Assembly: GCA_002296285.1 (NCBI GenBank)
Contig: DBHX01000021.1
Coordinates: forward strand, 1 to 33,854
Source: a bacterium UBP8_UBA817
GTDB lineage: Bacteria; Margulisbacteria; Marinamargulisbacteria; UBA817
Length of the DNA stretch: 33,854 nucleotides
Reading direction: 5' to 3'
In this document: piece by piece, positions 7,767-16,863 of the stretch
How the letters are laid out: every line of letters starts with the position of its first letter
Position numbering within the stretch: the stretch's first letter is position 1
Made by a program: the position numbers and the translations under genes
Notes under the pieces: model-generated
Seen by the model: the letters and a program-made list of their open reading frames with translations, nothing else
Databases searched by the model: none
Told to the model about the DNA's origin: nothing

Positions 7767-9473
7767 ATGAATAGTGTTTTGGATATTATTTTTAAGCAGG
7801 TTCAGCTGCGTTCGAATGAGCCCGCGCTTCATTATTTAGAAAACGGTCAGTATATTCCAATTACATACCATGGAATGGCTGTGAGTGCCGAGCGGTTGAG
7901 TGGGTTTGTGCAATCGGTGTGCGATCCAGGTCAAAATGTGGTTATTTGGTCCAATAACTGTTGGCAATGGGCCATTGCTGATTTGTCGATTCAACTTGCC
8001 GGTGCGGTTTCTGTACCGGTTTATCCCACTTCTGGTGTGGATCAACTGGCGTACATTTTTAATGATGCAAAGCCTGTATTAATTTTTGTGGATGAATTAA
8101 CCACAGAACGCTTATCTGTCATTTCAAAAATAGATGGCATAAAGAAGGTGGTGGTTTTCGGGAAAGTTGAAGAGCGTCCTGGAAGCGGCATTGTGATTGA
8201 TTTTGATGATGCCATGGCTTCGGTGGATGAAGTTCAGCACCTCACCAATGAGTTATGGATGAAAGATCGGTTGAATGATCCATTCACTACGTTGTATACG
8301 TCAGGCACAACGGGCACGCCGAAAGCGGTTCCGTTGACACATAATAATATTGTTCAAAACTTTCTTGGAATACTTGATATTATTCCGATTGAAAATACCG
8401 ACGCCTCATTGTCTTTTTTGCCACTTTCCCACATATTTGAGCGAACCGTGGGATTTGTCTGTGTACTGGGCGTTGGTGCCACCATTTATTATGCGGAGTC
8501 GATTGATACTGTTGCGAGGGATTTGTTGGTGGCCAAGCCAACGTTTATTATTAGTGTTCCTCGGTTGTATGACAAAATATACGCCAAAGTTATGAGTAAT
8601 GCCTCGGGTGTCAAAAAAATAATATTGAAGTTGGCGCTTGGGATTGGGGCAAATTTTAAGCAGAGTGGCTTTTTATGGAATCTTGCCTACAAGGTTGTGT
8701 TTTCAAAGATTCATCAAAAAACTGGTGGCAATGTACGATTTTTGGTCACAGGTGGGGCCCCGATATCACGGCATGTGGAAGTGTTTTTTAATTCCATTGG
8801 GTTGCCTGTGGTTCAAGGGTATGGGCTTACTGAAACATCTCCGATAATTACGGGCAACTTGGATCAAAAGGTTGGGGCTGTTGGAAAACCGTTGGATAAC
8901 TTAGATGTGAAAATTGCCGATGATGGTGAAATTTGCGTGAAAGGCCCCAGTGTGTTTTCTGGGTATTCCAATGTTTCAAATGATGATGTATTTACGGATG
9001 ATGGTTTTTTTAGAACGGGTGATTTGGGCTATATTGATCATCATGGGTATTTGTATGTTACGGGTCGAAAAAAGGAAATTATTGTATTATCAAATGGTAA
9101 AAATGTGTCTCCAAATCGTGTCGAGGAGCAATTGGTTCAATCGGAGTATGTGAATCAATTGGTGGTGGTTGGTGATAATAAGCATTATTTATCGGCATTA
9201 ATTGTTCTTGAGCTTGATAAAGTTCAGCATACATTGGGTGTTTCAGATTCGTTGGACGTTTTATCGCAACAACCCAGTGTCAGTGAATTGATTGCCGAGG
9301 ATTTGAAGCGATTATCTGTTAATTTAGCAACATTTGAAACGGTGAAGCGTTTTGCCTTGGTTCCAAATGAGTTCTCGATTGAAGGAAAAGAACTGACCCC
9401 AACATTAAAATTGAGGCGACGGGAAATAAATAAAAAGTATCATGATTTAATTGAATCATTGTATGATAAGTAA
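7767..9473 (+). CDS. fadD: Long-chain fatty acid--CoA ligase (AMP-forming)
   Basis: 568 residues, ANL adenylating superfamily. It activates fatty acids to acyl-CoA through an acyl-AMP, the entry step to beta-oxidation. Visible motifs are the P-loop YTSGTTGTPKAVPLTHNN (about residues 175-192), SFLPLSHIFER, VQGYGLTETSPI, FFRTGDLGYIDHHGYLYVTGR and KKEIIVLSNGKNVSPNRVE, which mark a complete enzyme of the long-chain (FACS) type. ATG 7767 has an AAGGAG ribosome-binding site 6 nt upstream. It leads a five-gene operon containing all core beta-oxidation steps, so a catabolic rather than lipid-recycling role is likely. Confidence 0.93.
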   Translation: MNSVLDIIFKQVQLRSNEPALHYLENGQYIPITYHGMAVSAERLSGFVQSVCDPGQNVVIWSNNCWQWAIADLSIQLAGAVSVPVYPTSGVDQLAYIFNDAKPVLIFVDELTTERLSVISKIDGIKKVVVFGKVEERPGSGIVIDFDDAMASVDEVQHLTNELWMKDRLNDPFTTLYTSGTTGTPKAVPLTHNNIVQNFLGILDIIPIENTDASLSFLPLSHIFERTVGFVCVLGVGATIYYAESIDTVARDLLVAKPTFIISVPRLYDKIYAKVMSNASGVKKIILKLALGIGANFKQSGFLWNLAYKVVFSKIHQKTGGNVRFLVTGGAPISRHVEVFFNSIGLPVVQGYGLTETSPIITGNLDQKVGAVGKPLDNLDVKIADDGEICVKGPSVFSGYSNVSNDDVFTDDGFFRTGDLGYIDHHGYLYVTGRKKEIIVLSNGKNVSPNRVEEQLVQSEYVNQLVVVGDNKHYLSALIVLELDKVQHTLGVSDSLDVLSQQPSVSELIAEDLKRLSVNLATFETVKRFALVPNEFSIEGKELTPTLKLRRREINKKYHDLIESLYDK

Positions 9474-9484
9474 GGATTTTGAAG

Positions 9485-10795
9485 ATGAAAACAGAGCATA
9501 ACAAACAACATGAACGAATCGCGATAGTGAATGGGTTGCGAACCCCTTTTCTAAAGGCTGGGACTCAATTTAAAGGAATTGATGCCGATGAGTTGGGGGT
9601 TTACCCACTGAAGGAGGCCTTATTAAGATCCAATATATCTCCGGATGAAGTTGATGAGGTCATTGTTGGCTGTTGTGGTCAACCCGCGCATGCCGCCAAT
9701 GTGGGGAGGGTTATTGCGTTACGTGCTGGAATTCCAAAGGAAGTTCCAGCCATTACGGTGCATCGAAATTGTGCGTCTGGCATGGAGGCCATTTCAACGG
9801 GTGCTCAACGTTTGTTGTTGGGTGATGCCGATATTGTTGCCACCGTCGGTGTTGAGTCAATGTCCAATTACCCGTTATTGTATGACCAAAAAATGAAAAC
9901 ATTTTTTGAAAAATTATCCCGTGCTAAAACGTTATCTCAACGGTTGTCTGTATTGGCCACCTTTCGAGTTCGCCATCTAAAGCCAGTGATTGCATTGCAG
10001 TTGGGATTAACGGATCCAACGTGCAATTTGATTATGGGCAATACGGCTGAAAATATATCTAGAGAATTTAAAATTTCGCGTGAAGAGCAAGATGAGTTTT
10101 CATTAAATTCACACTTAAAGTCACTGGACGCTCAGGAAGCGGGTCGGTTTGATGATGAAATCATTCCTGTGCAGGTCCCATACAAATATGATCAAACCAT
10201 TACGTCGGATAATGGGCCACGTCAAGGTCAAACCATTGACGCACTGAAGAAACTAAAACCATTTTTTGATCGAAAACTCGGCACTGTAACGGTTGGATCA
10301 TCCAGCCAATTAACGGATGGTGCGGGCGCGTGTTTACTGATGCGGGAATCAACAGCAAAAGAACGTGGAATTACCCCTTTGGGGTATTTGAGGGGGTATG
10401 CTTATTCTGGTTGTGAGCCTCGTGTGATGGGCATGGGCCCAACGTATGCGTCACATCGGTTATTTCGTCGTCACGGGGTTACCATGAATGACATTGATTT
10501 GGTTGAAATTAATGAAGCTTTTGCGGCTCAGGTCCTTGGCAATGTTCGTGCATTTGAATCTGAGGAATTTTCTCGTTTGGAACTTAATGATTCTGAACCT
10601 TTGGGCGAAATTCCAATGGATAAACTGAACGTTAATGGCGGGGCCATTGCATTGGGGCATCCTTTAGGAGCATCTGGTCAGCGCATTGTCATGACCTTAC
10701 TTCACGAACTTCATCGTCGCGAACAACAGCGTGGGTTGGCCACGTTGTGTGTTGGTGGCGGACAGGGTGGGGCCTTTTTACTGGAGAAAGATTAA
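9485..10795 (+). CDS. fadI: Acetyl-CoA acyltransferase (3-ketoacyl-CoA thiolase), FadI type
   Basis: Cleaves 3-ketoacyl-CoA with CoA to give acetyl-CoA and a shortened acyl-CoA. The nucleophilic cysteine is Cys96 in HRNCASGME, the C-terminal catalytic His392 is in LGHPLGASG, and Cys422 is in LCVGGGQGG. At 436 residues it matches FadI rather than the shorter FadA, and shares long FadI-like stretches such as FDRKLGTVTVGSSSQLTDGA. The frame is open to a TTG at 9479, but ATG 9485 is preferred because AGGA lies 8 nt before it. The stop codon overlaps the fadJ start (TAATG). It is the beta partner of the FadJ protein. Confidence 0.93.
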   Translation: MKTEHNKQHERIAIVNGLRTPFLKAGTQFKGIDADELGVYPLKEALLRSNISPDEVDEVIVGCCGQPAHAANVGRVIALRAGIPKEVPAITVHRNCASGMEAISTGAQRLLLGDADIVATVGVESMSNYPLLYDQKMKTFFEKLSRAKTLSQRLSVLATFRVRHLKPVIALQLGLTDPTCNLIMGNTAENISREFKISREEQDEFSLNSHLKSLDAQEAGRFDDEIIPVQVPYKYDQTITSDNGPRQGQTIDALKKLKPFFDRKLGTVTVGSSSQLTDGAGACLLMRESTAKERGITPLGYLRGYAYSGCEPRVMGMGPTYASHRLFRRHGVTMNDIDLVEINEAFAAQVLGNVRAFESEEFSRLELNDSEPLGEIPMDKLNVNGGAIALGHPLGASGQRIVMTLLHELHRREQQRGLATLCVGGGQGGAFLLEKD

Positions 10796-12903
10796 TGCAA
10801 CACTTTTCTTTAACATTTCATGAACAATTTGCCTATGTGAAATTTGATATGGTGGGGGAAAAGGTTAATAAGTTAAATAAAGAGGCGTTTCTAGATTTGT
10901 CCGACATCATGGATCAGTTGGAAAAGAAAATTAATGTTGAATGGGTTCTATTTGATAGTACGAAGTTGGGGGTTTTTATTGCAGGCGCCGATATTAAAGA
11001 ATTGGAATCAGTTCAATCTTATGACGATGGTCAGGCCCTGATTCAGCGTGGTCATGATGTGTTTAATCGGATTGCCTCTTTGAAGGCAAAAACAGTGGCT
11101 CTGGTTGATGGTGTTGCGCTTGGTGGTGGACTTGAATTTGCCTTGTCTTGTGACTTTATTGTGGTGACAGACTCAGAAAAAGTAAAGTTGGGGCTACCGG
11201 AGGTGAATTTAGGGATTATCCCTGGTTGGGGAGGGACGCAACGGTTGCCTCGTCGTATTGGCTTAATCAAAGGCATTGAGCACATTGTTTCCGGTAAAAT
11301 TATTAATGGAAAAAAAGCGTTGCGTCTTGGTTTGGCGGATGCGATGGTTCCCAGTGATTTTAAGCACGAAGCATTAATGAGCCTCATTAAAAATAATAAA
11401 CTTAAACGGCGGTTGAGAAAGCGATCCATTATTGAGCGATTACCAGGGTTTAAGTTTTTTGTCGTTCGTAAAGCCAAACAATCGATTTTAGAAAAAACAA
11501 AAGGACTGTATCCCGCGCCCATAAAGGCATTGGATGTTGTTTCTTGGTCGTATTCAAAATCGCTTCAAAAGGGGTTGCAGAAAGAAATTCAAGGGGTTTC
11601 TGAATTGTTTGATACCAACATTCCAAAACATTTGATGAATTTGTTCTTTTCACAGGAAAGTATAAAGAAAATGCCACAAGTTCAAGCCGCTTCTGGGCGA
11701 AAAATTAAGCGTGTTGGGGTGGTTGGTGCTGGTCTGATGGGGGGAGGCATCGGTTGGTGGTTTTTAAATAATAATCAAGATGTGCGATTCAAAGATGTTT
11801 CTTGGGAAATGATTCGAAAAGGGTATCAGGCGGCGTATAAGGTTATTGAGAAAGGCATGAAACGACGTAAGGTCCCAAAATATAAAGCGCCTTTAATGAT
11901 GAATCAAGTGTCATCGACTTTGGATTATCAAGGGTTTGGTTTGATGGACTTGGTTGTTGAAGCTGTGCCAGAGAAAATGACGCTTAAAAAGAAAATTATG
12001 GATGAAATTGAAGCGTCAGTGAGTGATTCAACCATTATTGCAACCAATACGTCATCTTTATCCATTGATGAAATGGCCAAAAATTTAAAAAAACCAGACC
12101 GCTTTTTAGGGGTCCATTTTTTTAGTCCTGTTCAAAAAATGCCCTTGGTTGAAGTTATTCCTTCTGAAAAAACATCGGATGATGTGGTTGCTGACGTTTG
12201 TAAGATGATTATTAAAAATAAGAAGTTTCCAATTATTGTGAAAAATTGCCCTGGTTTTTTAATTAATCGTATTTTACTGCCGTATGTTAATGAAGCCATT
12301 TATTTGATGAACCAAGGATTTAAAGTGGATGATATTGATCGTATTGCTGTTAATTTTGGCATGCCCATTGGGCCTTTGGCATTGGCGGATGAGGTTGGTC
12401 TGGATGTTGGCTTTAACGTTCTTAATATTTTACAAGAAGGGTATGGGCCACGGTTTAAGATGCATGAACAGTTTATGCAAGTGGTTAAAAATGATCAGCT
12501 GTTGGGAAAGAAAGCCAAGAAGGGCTTTTATGATTATTCTAAAGGTGATGCTGTGATTAATACGGACTTATACAAACAACATTCGATCGTCATGAAATAT
12601 CGAATTTCAGATCAGGATGTGACTGAAATTATTGATCGATTAATTTTAATTATGTTAAACGAAGCCTCACGATGCATAGAGGAATCAGTGGTTGAGTCCC
12701 CAGAACAACTTGATTTGGCGATGATTATGGGCACTGGTTTTCCCCCGTTTAGAGGTGGTTTATTACGTTATGCGGATGAACGAGGGTTGGGGGATATTGT
12801 TCATCGACTGAATCATTTGGCTCAGACGGTGGATCAACGGTTTAAACCATCGGCTTATTTGTTAAAACTTAGTAAAGAAAATAAAACATTCTATCGAAAA
12901 TAA
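10795..12903 (+). CDS. fadJ: Fatty acid oxidation complex alpha subunit (enoyl-CoA hydratase / 3-hydroxyacyl-CoA dehydrogenase)
   Basis: 702 residues, the size of FadJ/FadB. The N-terminal crotonase domain hydrates enoyl-CoA: VALVDGVALGGGLEFALSCD (101-120) and LPEVNLGIIPG (from about 133) each hold one of the two catalytic Glu residues. The NAD-binding domain begins with RVGVVGAGLMGGGIG (about 305), followed by TNTSSLSIDE, the HFFSP motif with the dehydrogenase His (about 440) and NCPGFLINR (about 484). The start overlaps the fadI stop by one base, so the alpha and beta subunits are translationally coupled. The open frame extends further upstream to 10747, but that part lies within fadI. Confidence 0.95.
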   Translation: MQHFSLTFHEQFAYVKFDMVGEKVNKLNKEAFLDLSDIMDQLEKKINVEWVLFDSTKLGVFIAGADIKELESVQSYDDGQALIQRGHDVFNRIASLKAKTVALVDGVALGGGLEFALSCDFIVVTDSEKVKLGLPEVNLGIIPGWGGTQRLPRRIGLIKGIEHIVSGKIINGKKALRLGLADAMVPSDFKHEALMSLIKNNKLKRRLRKRSIIERLPGFKFFVVRKAKQSILEKTKGLYPAPIKALDVVSWSYSKSLQKGLQKEIQGVSELFDTNIPKHLMNLFFSQESIKKMPQVQAASGRKIKRVGVVGAGLMGGGIGWWFLNNNQDVRFKDVSWEMIRKGYQAAYKVIEKGMKRRKVPKYKAPLMMNQVSSTLDYQGFGLMDLVVEAVPEKMTLKKKIMDEIEASVSDSTIIATNTSSLSIDEMAKNLKKPDRFLGVHFFSPVQKMPLVEVIPSEKTSDDVVADVCKMIIKNKKFPIIVKNCPGFLINRILLPYVNEAIYLMNQGFKVDDIDRIAVNFGMPIGPLALADEVGLDVGFNVLNILQEGYGPRFKMHEQFMQVVKNDQLLGKKAKKGFYDYSKGDAVINTDLYKQHSIVMKYRISDQDVTEIIDRLILIMLNEASRCIEESVVESPEQLDLAMIMGTGFPPFRGGLLRYADERGLGDIVHRLNHLAQTVDQRFKPSAYLLKLSKENKTFYRK

Positions 12904-12906
12904 GGT

Positions 12907-15321
12907 ATGACTAATATTTTATATGAATTTATATATTTGCCATTAAGTTGGCAGATCTCCATTGCTGTTGGATTTTTATTGAGTTGCATTTTGTTCCGAT
13001 GGCCGAGTGTCTTGGTTGGAATTGCAGTGGCCTACGGACTTTGGTTGTATGCGGTTGACCCAGTCGTGATGGGCCTTACTTTAGTGGTTTTAGTGATTGT
13101 TACAGTGCCTGTGATTCGGCAATATGTGTTGTCGTTTCCTATTATGTCGTTGGCCATTAAGTTTAAGATTTTTCCGAAGGTGTCTGATACTGAAAAAGCG
13201 GCACTTGAAGCGGGGAGCGTATGGATGGATAAGGAACTTTTTTCGGGAGATCCCAATGTGAAGCGACTTATGTCTCAAAAGATTCAGCAATTAACACCTG
13301 AAGAATTGGCATTTCTTCACGGGCCAGTTGCAGAATTATGTGACATGGTGGATGACTGGGAGATTCAAAAGAATAAGCAAATTCCTGATCATGTGTGGGC
13401 ATTCATTAAGGAAAAGAAGTTTTTGGGAATGATTATTCCAAAAGCGCATGGCGGGCTTGGCTTATCTGCGATTGGCCACAGCGTTGTTATTGAAAAAATT
13501 GCGTCTGTTTCGGCCACGTTGGCTATCACAGTCATGGTGCCAAATTCATTGGGTCCAGCTGAATTATTGCTGCATTACGGAACTCAGCGTCAAAAAGACC
13601 AATACTTAACTAAATTAGCTACCGGGGAAGAGATGCCATGTTTTGGTCTTACTGAACCAACCGCTGGGTCTGATGCCGGTGGATTGCAATCAGAAGGTGT
13701 TGTTTTTAAAGATGATGATGGTGAATTAAAAATTCGATTCAATTGGAATAAGCGTTGGATTACATTGTCTGGAATATCGACGGTGATTGGTTTGGCATTT
13801 TTATTGAAGGACCCTGATCAGTTGTTGGGTGGTCCAAAAGAATATGGGATTACATGTGCGCTTATCCCAACGCATACCAGTGGCGTTGATGTGTCAAAGC
13901 GGCACGATCCACTGGGTGTTCCATTCATGAATTGCCCCACCACGGGAACCAATGTTGTGATGCCAATATCATGCATTATTGGTGAAATGGATGGTTTGGG
14001 TAAAGGGTGGACCATGTTAATGGATTGTTTATCGGCTGGCCGAGGCATTTCGTTGCCATCATTAAGTGCGGGTGGTGCTCAAGCCATGGTGCTGGCCACA
14101 AGTTCTTTTGGTGTGATTCGACAGCAATTTGGCATGTCGGTGGGTCAATTCGAGGGCATTGAGGAGCCAATGGCACGGGTTGTTGGGAAAACTGTGTTAT
14201 TAAAAGCCGCTCGAGATTATACATGTGGGGCCATTGATCAAGGTGAAAAACCGTCGGTGATCTCTGCAATTTTAAAACTGCATTCAACCGAAATGTTTCG
14301 TGATATCGTGAATGATAGCATGGATATTTTGGGAGGTGCTGGCATTACACAAGGGCCTCGAAATGTTACAGCGAGTGCCTACAAAGCGGCTCCGATTGGC
14401 ATTACTGTTGAAGGTGCCAATATTTTAACGCGAACACTCATTATTTTTGGGCAAGGGGCGTTGCGTTGTCACCCATTTGCATATGATGAAGTTGCCGCGG
14501 CAGAAACCAAGGATGTGAAGCGTTTTGATCGGGCATTTTTTGGGCACATTGGCCATATCTTAAGAACAACATTGCGTGTGGTCTTGCTTACCCTTACGCA
14601 GGGTGGTTTATCGCGGCATTATGGTGGATTTTTGGCGCCTTACAAGCGTCGATTGGTTTGGGTATCGTCTATATTTGCCTTAATATCCGATATTTCGATG
14701 GCCTATTTTGGTGGCGCTTTAAAGGCCAAGCAAAAAATTACTGGCCGCTTGGGAGATGTCCTATCATGGATGTATTTGGCCACAAGTACCATGGTTTACT
14801 ATGAAAAGCATCGGGACAATAAAGCGTTAGAGCCAATGGTTCAATGGGCATTGGACTACAGTTTTCATAACATGCAAGTTGCTCTGATTGGATTTTTTGA
14901 TAATTTTAGTTGGGTGACTCGGTTATTCATCGCTCCCATATATCGATTGTGGCGTGTTGGGACGCATCCAAGCGATGTCTTGGGTAAGACGGTGGCTGTT
15001 GCCATTCAGGCGGATGAGTCATTGCGAGGTTTTTTAACCAATGGGGTTCATTTTGTTACAGATGATACGCCAGGCATTGGTAAACTCAATCATACCTATA
15101 AGCAGATTATTCAGTCCGAAAAAGCATTCAAAAAAATCCGACGTGCCGTTAAAAAGCGTCAGCTTCCCAAAAAGGACGTGACCTTTGTTTTGGATGATGC
15201 CGTGAAATTAAATATCATAACGGCTCAAGAAGCGGATCAAATTCGTGTCGCGGAAAAGGCCCGCTTGGATGCTATTCAGGTGGATGCGTTTACTAATGAC
15301 GAATATCTAAATAACGCATAA
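12907..15321 (+). CDS. fadE: Acyl-CoA dehydrogenase, FadE type with DUF1974 C-terminus
   Basis: 804 residues, near the 814 of E. coli FadE and far longer than ordinary acyl-CoA dehydrogenases. The N-terminal 85 residues hold two or three hydrophobic segments that should anchor it to the inner membrane. The flavoprotein core has CFGLTEPTAGSDAGG (about 244-258), the FAD-binding signature, and GGAGITQGPRN and TVEGANILTRTLIIFGQGA further on. The C-terminal 250 residues correspond to DUF1974. It oxidises acyl-CoA to trans-2-enoyl-CoA, supplying FadJ. It begins 3 nt after the fadJ stop with AAGG very close to its ATG. An electron acceptor gene is not present here. Confidence 0.93.
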   Translation: MTNILYEFIYLPLSWQISIAVGFLLSCILFRWPSVLVGIAVAYGLWLYAVDPVVMGLTLVVLVIVTVPVIRQYVLSFPIMSLAIKFKIFPKVSDTEKAALEAGSVWMDKELFSGDPNVKRLMSQKIQQLTPEELAFLHGPVAELCDMVDDWEIQKNKQIPDHVWAFIKEKKFLGMIIPKAHGGLGLSAIGHSVVIEKIASVSATLAITVMVPNSLGPAELLLHYGTQRQKDQYLTKLATGEEMPCFGLTEPTAGSDAGGLQSEGVVFKDDDGELKIRFNWNKRWITLSGISTVIGLAFLLKDPDQLLGGPKEYGITCALIPTHTSGVDVSKRHDPLGVPFMNCPTTGTNVVMPISCIIGEMDGLGKGWTMLMDCLSAGRGISLPSLSAGGAQAMVLATSSFGVIRQQFGMSVGQFEGIEEPMARVVGKTVLLKAARDYTCGAIDQGEKPSVISAILKLHSTEMFRDIVNDSMDILGGAGITQGPRNVTASAYKAAPIGITVEGANILTRTLIIFGQGALRCHPFAYDEVAAAETKDVKRFDRAFFGHIGHILRTTLRVVLLTLTQGGLSRHYGGFLAPYKRRLVWVSSIFALISDISMAYFGGALKAKQKITGRLGDVLSWMYLATSTMVYYEKHRDNKALEPMVQWALDYSFHNMQVALIGFFDNFSWVTRLFIAPIYRLWRVGTHPSDVLGKTVAVAIQADESLRGFLTNGVHFVTDDTPGIGKLNHTYKQIIQSEKAFKKIRRAVKKRQLPKKDVTFVLDDAVKLNIITAQEADQIRVAEKARLDAIQVDAFTNDEYLNNA

Positions 15322-15331
15322 TCTGAAATTA

Positions 15332-16312
15332 ATGAGGATGCTTAAATCATTATGCTTATATTTTTTTGATGTAGGAAAAAAGTATGGGGTTTTTTTCGTT
15401 CTGCTATTGCCTGGGTGTGGCTTAATCTCCGTTGATGATGGATCTGGTGCAAAAACTTGCGATGGCTCCACTGTGGCTTATTCAAATACCACGCGATCTG
15501 GGGCTTTAACGACATCTGAAACATGGCGTGGGACCATTACTATTTCAGGGGATATTTTAATTGGTAACAATTGCACGTTAACCATTGAACCCGGCACCAC
15601 TGTAAAATTTACAGCGAATTCAGATAGTACCAATCATGGTTTTGATACCCCCATTACAGATCCCCCATTTCCAAATGATCCCCCAACAAAACCTTCGGAG
15701 TTTTCAGGGATTGAGCTTTGGGGTGGGACACTGGTTTCCCTTGGGACGGATGAAAACCCCATTACCTTTACTAGCGATGCTTCAAGCAAAGTGGCCGGAG
15801 ATTGGCATTCCATTGCATTGCGGCAAGAGGGAAGTCGACTTAACATGCAAAAGTCAACGATTGAGTATGCGTATTATGGGGTTCAATTTAATGAAACAAC
15901 CAACAATGATTATGTCACCATTAATAATAACACCATCCGAGAGATTGTGGCGTGTGGTATTTGTTTGGGCGTTGAAACTCATAAAACAGTGACACTGACC
16001 ATATCGGGCAATCAAATTTCGTCTTGTGGTCACGAAGGCATTGACCTTCACGAAAATGCCGTTGCAATTATCGAAAACAATACATTTACAGATATCCGAG
16101 GAAAATTTGTGGATGACCCCCACGAGAGTGGTGGTAATGGCATTGCGGTGGATAAAAGTAATCGTTCCGTCATCCGAAACAATACGTTTCTTCGCAATAA
16201 TCAAGGCATTTCCTGTGTCACGGATGGCACCAATCCCACCATTGAAAATAATAACGTGTATGGGACTGGTACAAATGAAAATGATGAAAACATTCAAAAT
16301 TGCCCAAGATAG
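15332..16312 (+). CDS. Lipoprotein with right-handed beta-helix repeats, last gene of the fad operon
   Basis: 326 residues. A hydrophobic stretch YGVFFVLLLPGC ends in a lipobox-like LPGC with Cys29; the n-region is unusually long and the Pro at -2 is atypical, so lipidation is probable rather than certain. The rest carries repeats of the parallel beta-helix type (for example TLTIEPGTTVKF, ISGNQISSCGHEGIDLHENA, IENNTFTDIRG, IRNNTFLRNNQGI), like NosD/pectate-lyase-fold proteins. ATG 15332 or 15338 could be the start. It lies 10 nt after fadE and so is probably cotranscribed. Any link to fatty-acid uptake is only inferred from position. Confidence 0.75.
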   Translation: MRMLKSLCLYFFDVGKKYGVFFVLLLPGCGLISVDDGSGAKTCDGSTVAYSNTTRSGALTTSETWRGTITISGDILIGNNCTLTIEPGTTVKFTANSDSTNHGFDTPITDPPFPNDPPTKPSEFSGIELWGGTLVSLGTDENPITFTSDASSKVAGDWHSIALRQEGSRLNMQKSTIEYAYYGVQFNETTNNDYVTINNNTIREIVACGICLGVETHKTVTLTISGNQISSCGHEGIDLHENAVAIIENNTFTDIRGKFVDDPHESGGNGIAVDKSNRSVIRNNTFLRNNQGISCVTDGTNPTIENNNVYGTGTNENDENIQNCPR

Positions 16313-16370
16313 ATTGAAATAATTTAATGGATATAATTTTATGAAATTTCTAATTTTGGCATGACGATAT

Positions 16371-16451
16371 TAGGTGGTAGGCAACTGCCTTCCACTTAGA
16401 AGGGTCATTGTTCTAGAGTCTCCCCCCCTCTCTTTAACTCAGACCCTTCTA
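16371..16451 (+). other. Two adjoining stem-loops after the fad operon (terminator or small RNA)
   Basis: Stem 1 (16371-16398) pairs TAGGTGG with CCACTTA, continues past a T-T mismatch with AGGC/GCCT and closes on AACT. Stem 2 pairs TAGAAGGGTC (16397-16406) perfectly with GACCCTTCTA (16442-16451) around a 35-nt, C-rich loop containing seven C in a row. No T run follows, so a simple intrinsic terminator is not convincing. The strand is uncertain because the stems are equally strong on both. Confidence 0.45.
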
Positions 16452-16827
16452 CTTAAAAATCTTCAATTGTTTTAAATAATCCATTAACCGGGTGTTTTAT
16501 TGGGGGTGTCCTCTTTCAAAATATAGTCCAGATCTCTTTTTTAGTTTTATCAGTTATGAGCAAGCTAAATTTTGCTCCTATATTCTTGGGATAGGGGATG
16601 CAGTATGCATTTATGTTATTCGTTTTATGATTGGTTGGTTCCTGTGAGGATTTGGTGTGGGTAGGGAAAGATTGGTTTTCTTTAGATGGACGCGATGTCG
16701 TCATTGTTTGATGAATGGTTGTCCGATTCTTGTGGTGTGTGCTCGTCACTCCCAATGGCTGATGATCGATCTCATGATATCAGTGTAATTTGATTCAGGT
16801 TATTTGGCTATTTTGAGCGTCGTTGAT
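16452..16827. other. Gap without a convincing gene between the fad operon and cstA
   Basis: Between the stem-loops and the cstA promoter there is no supported gene. A 79-codon minus-strand frame (16516-16755, TTG start, no ribosome-binding site) is polar and Thr/Asn-rich in its first half. Its last 35 residues (ending SLLITDKTKKEIWTIF) look more protein-like and could be a gene fragment, but I cannot support a call. Confidence 0.4.
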
Positions 16828-16855
16828 TTGACAGACCATTTAAGCGATTTATAAT
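16828..16855 (+). promoter_or_regulatory. Consensus promoter for cstA (TTGACA - 16 bp - TATAAT)
   Basis: Perfect -35 at 16828-16833 and perfect -10 at 16850-16855 with a 16-bp spacer, the only fully consensus sigma70-type promoter noticed in the window. The -10 ends 8 nt before the cstA ATG, so the expected leader is 0-3 nt and the mRNA is effectively leaderless. Confidence 0.75.
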
Positions 16856-16863
16856 AGTTTAAA

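Noticed and set aside
11052..11522. 156-codon minus-strand frame inside fadJ
   Set aside because: It is a shadow of the well-supported fadJ frame; no start signal or recognisable protein features.
15854..16297. 147-codon minus-strand frame inside the beta-helix lipoprotein gene
   Set aside because: Repetitive coding sequence of the plus strand gives an open antisense frame; the plus frame has signal peptide and repeats.
16516..16755. 79-codon minus-strand frame between the fad operon and cstA
   Set aside because: TTG start, no ribosome-binding site, no promoter and a low-complexity first half. The C-terminal 35 residues look protein-like, but not enough to call.
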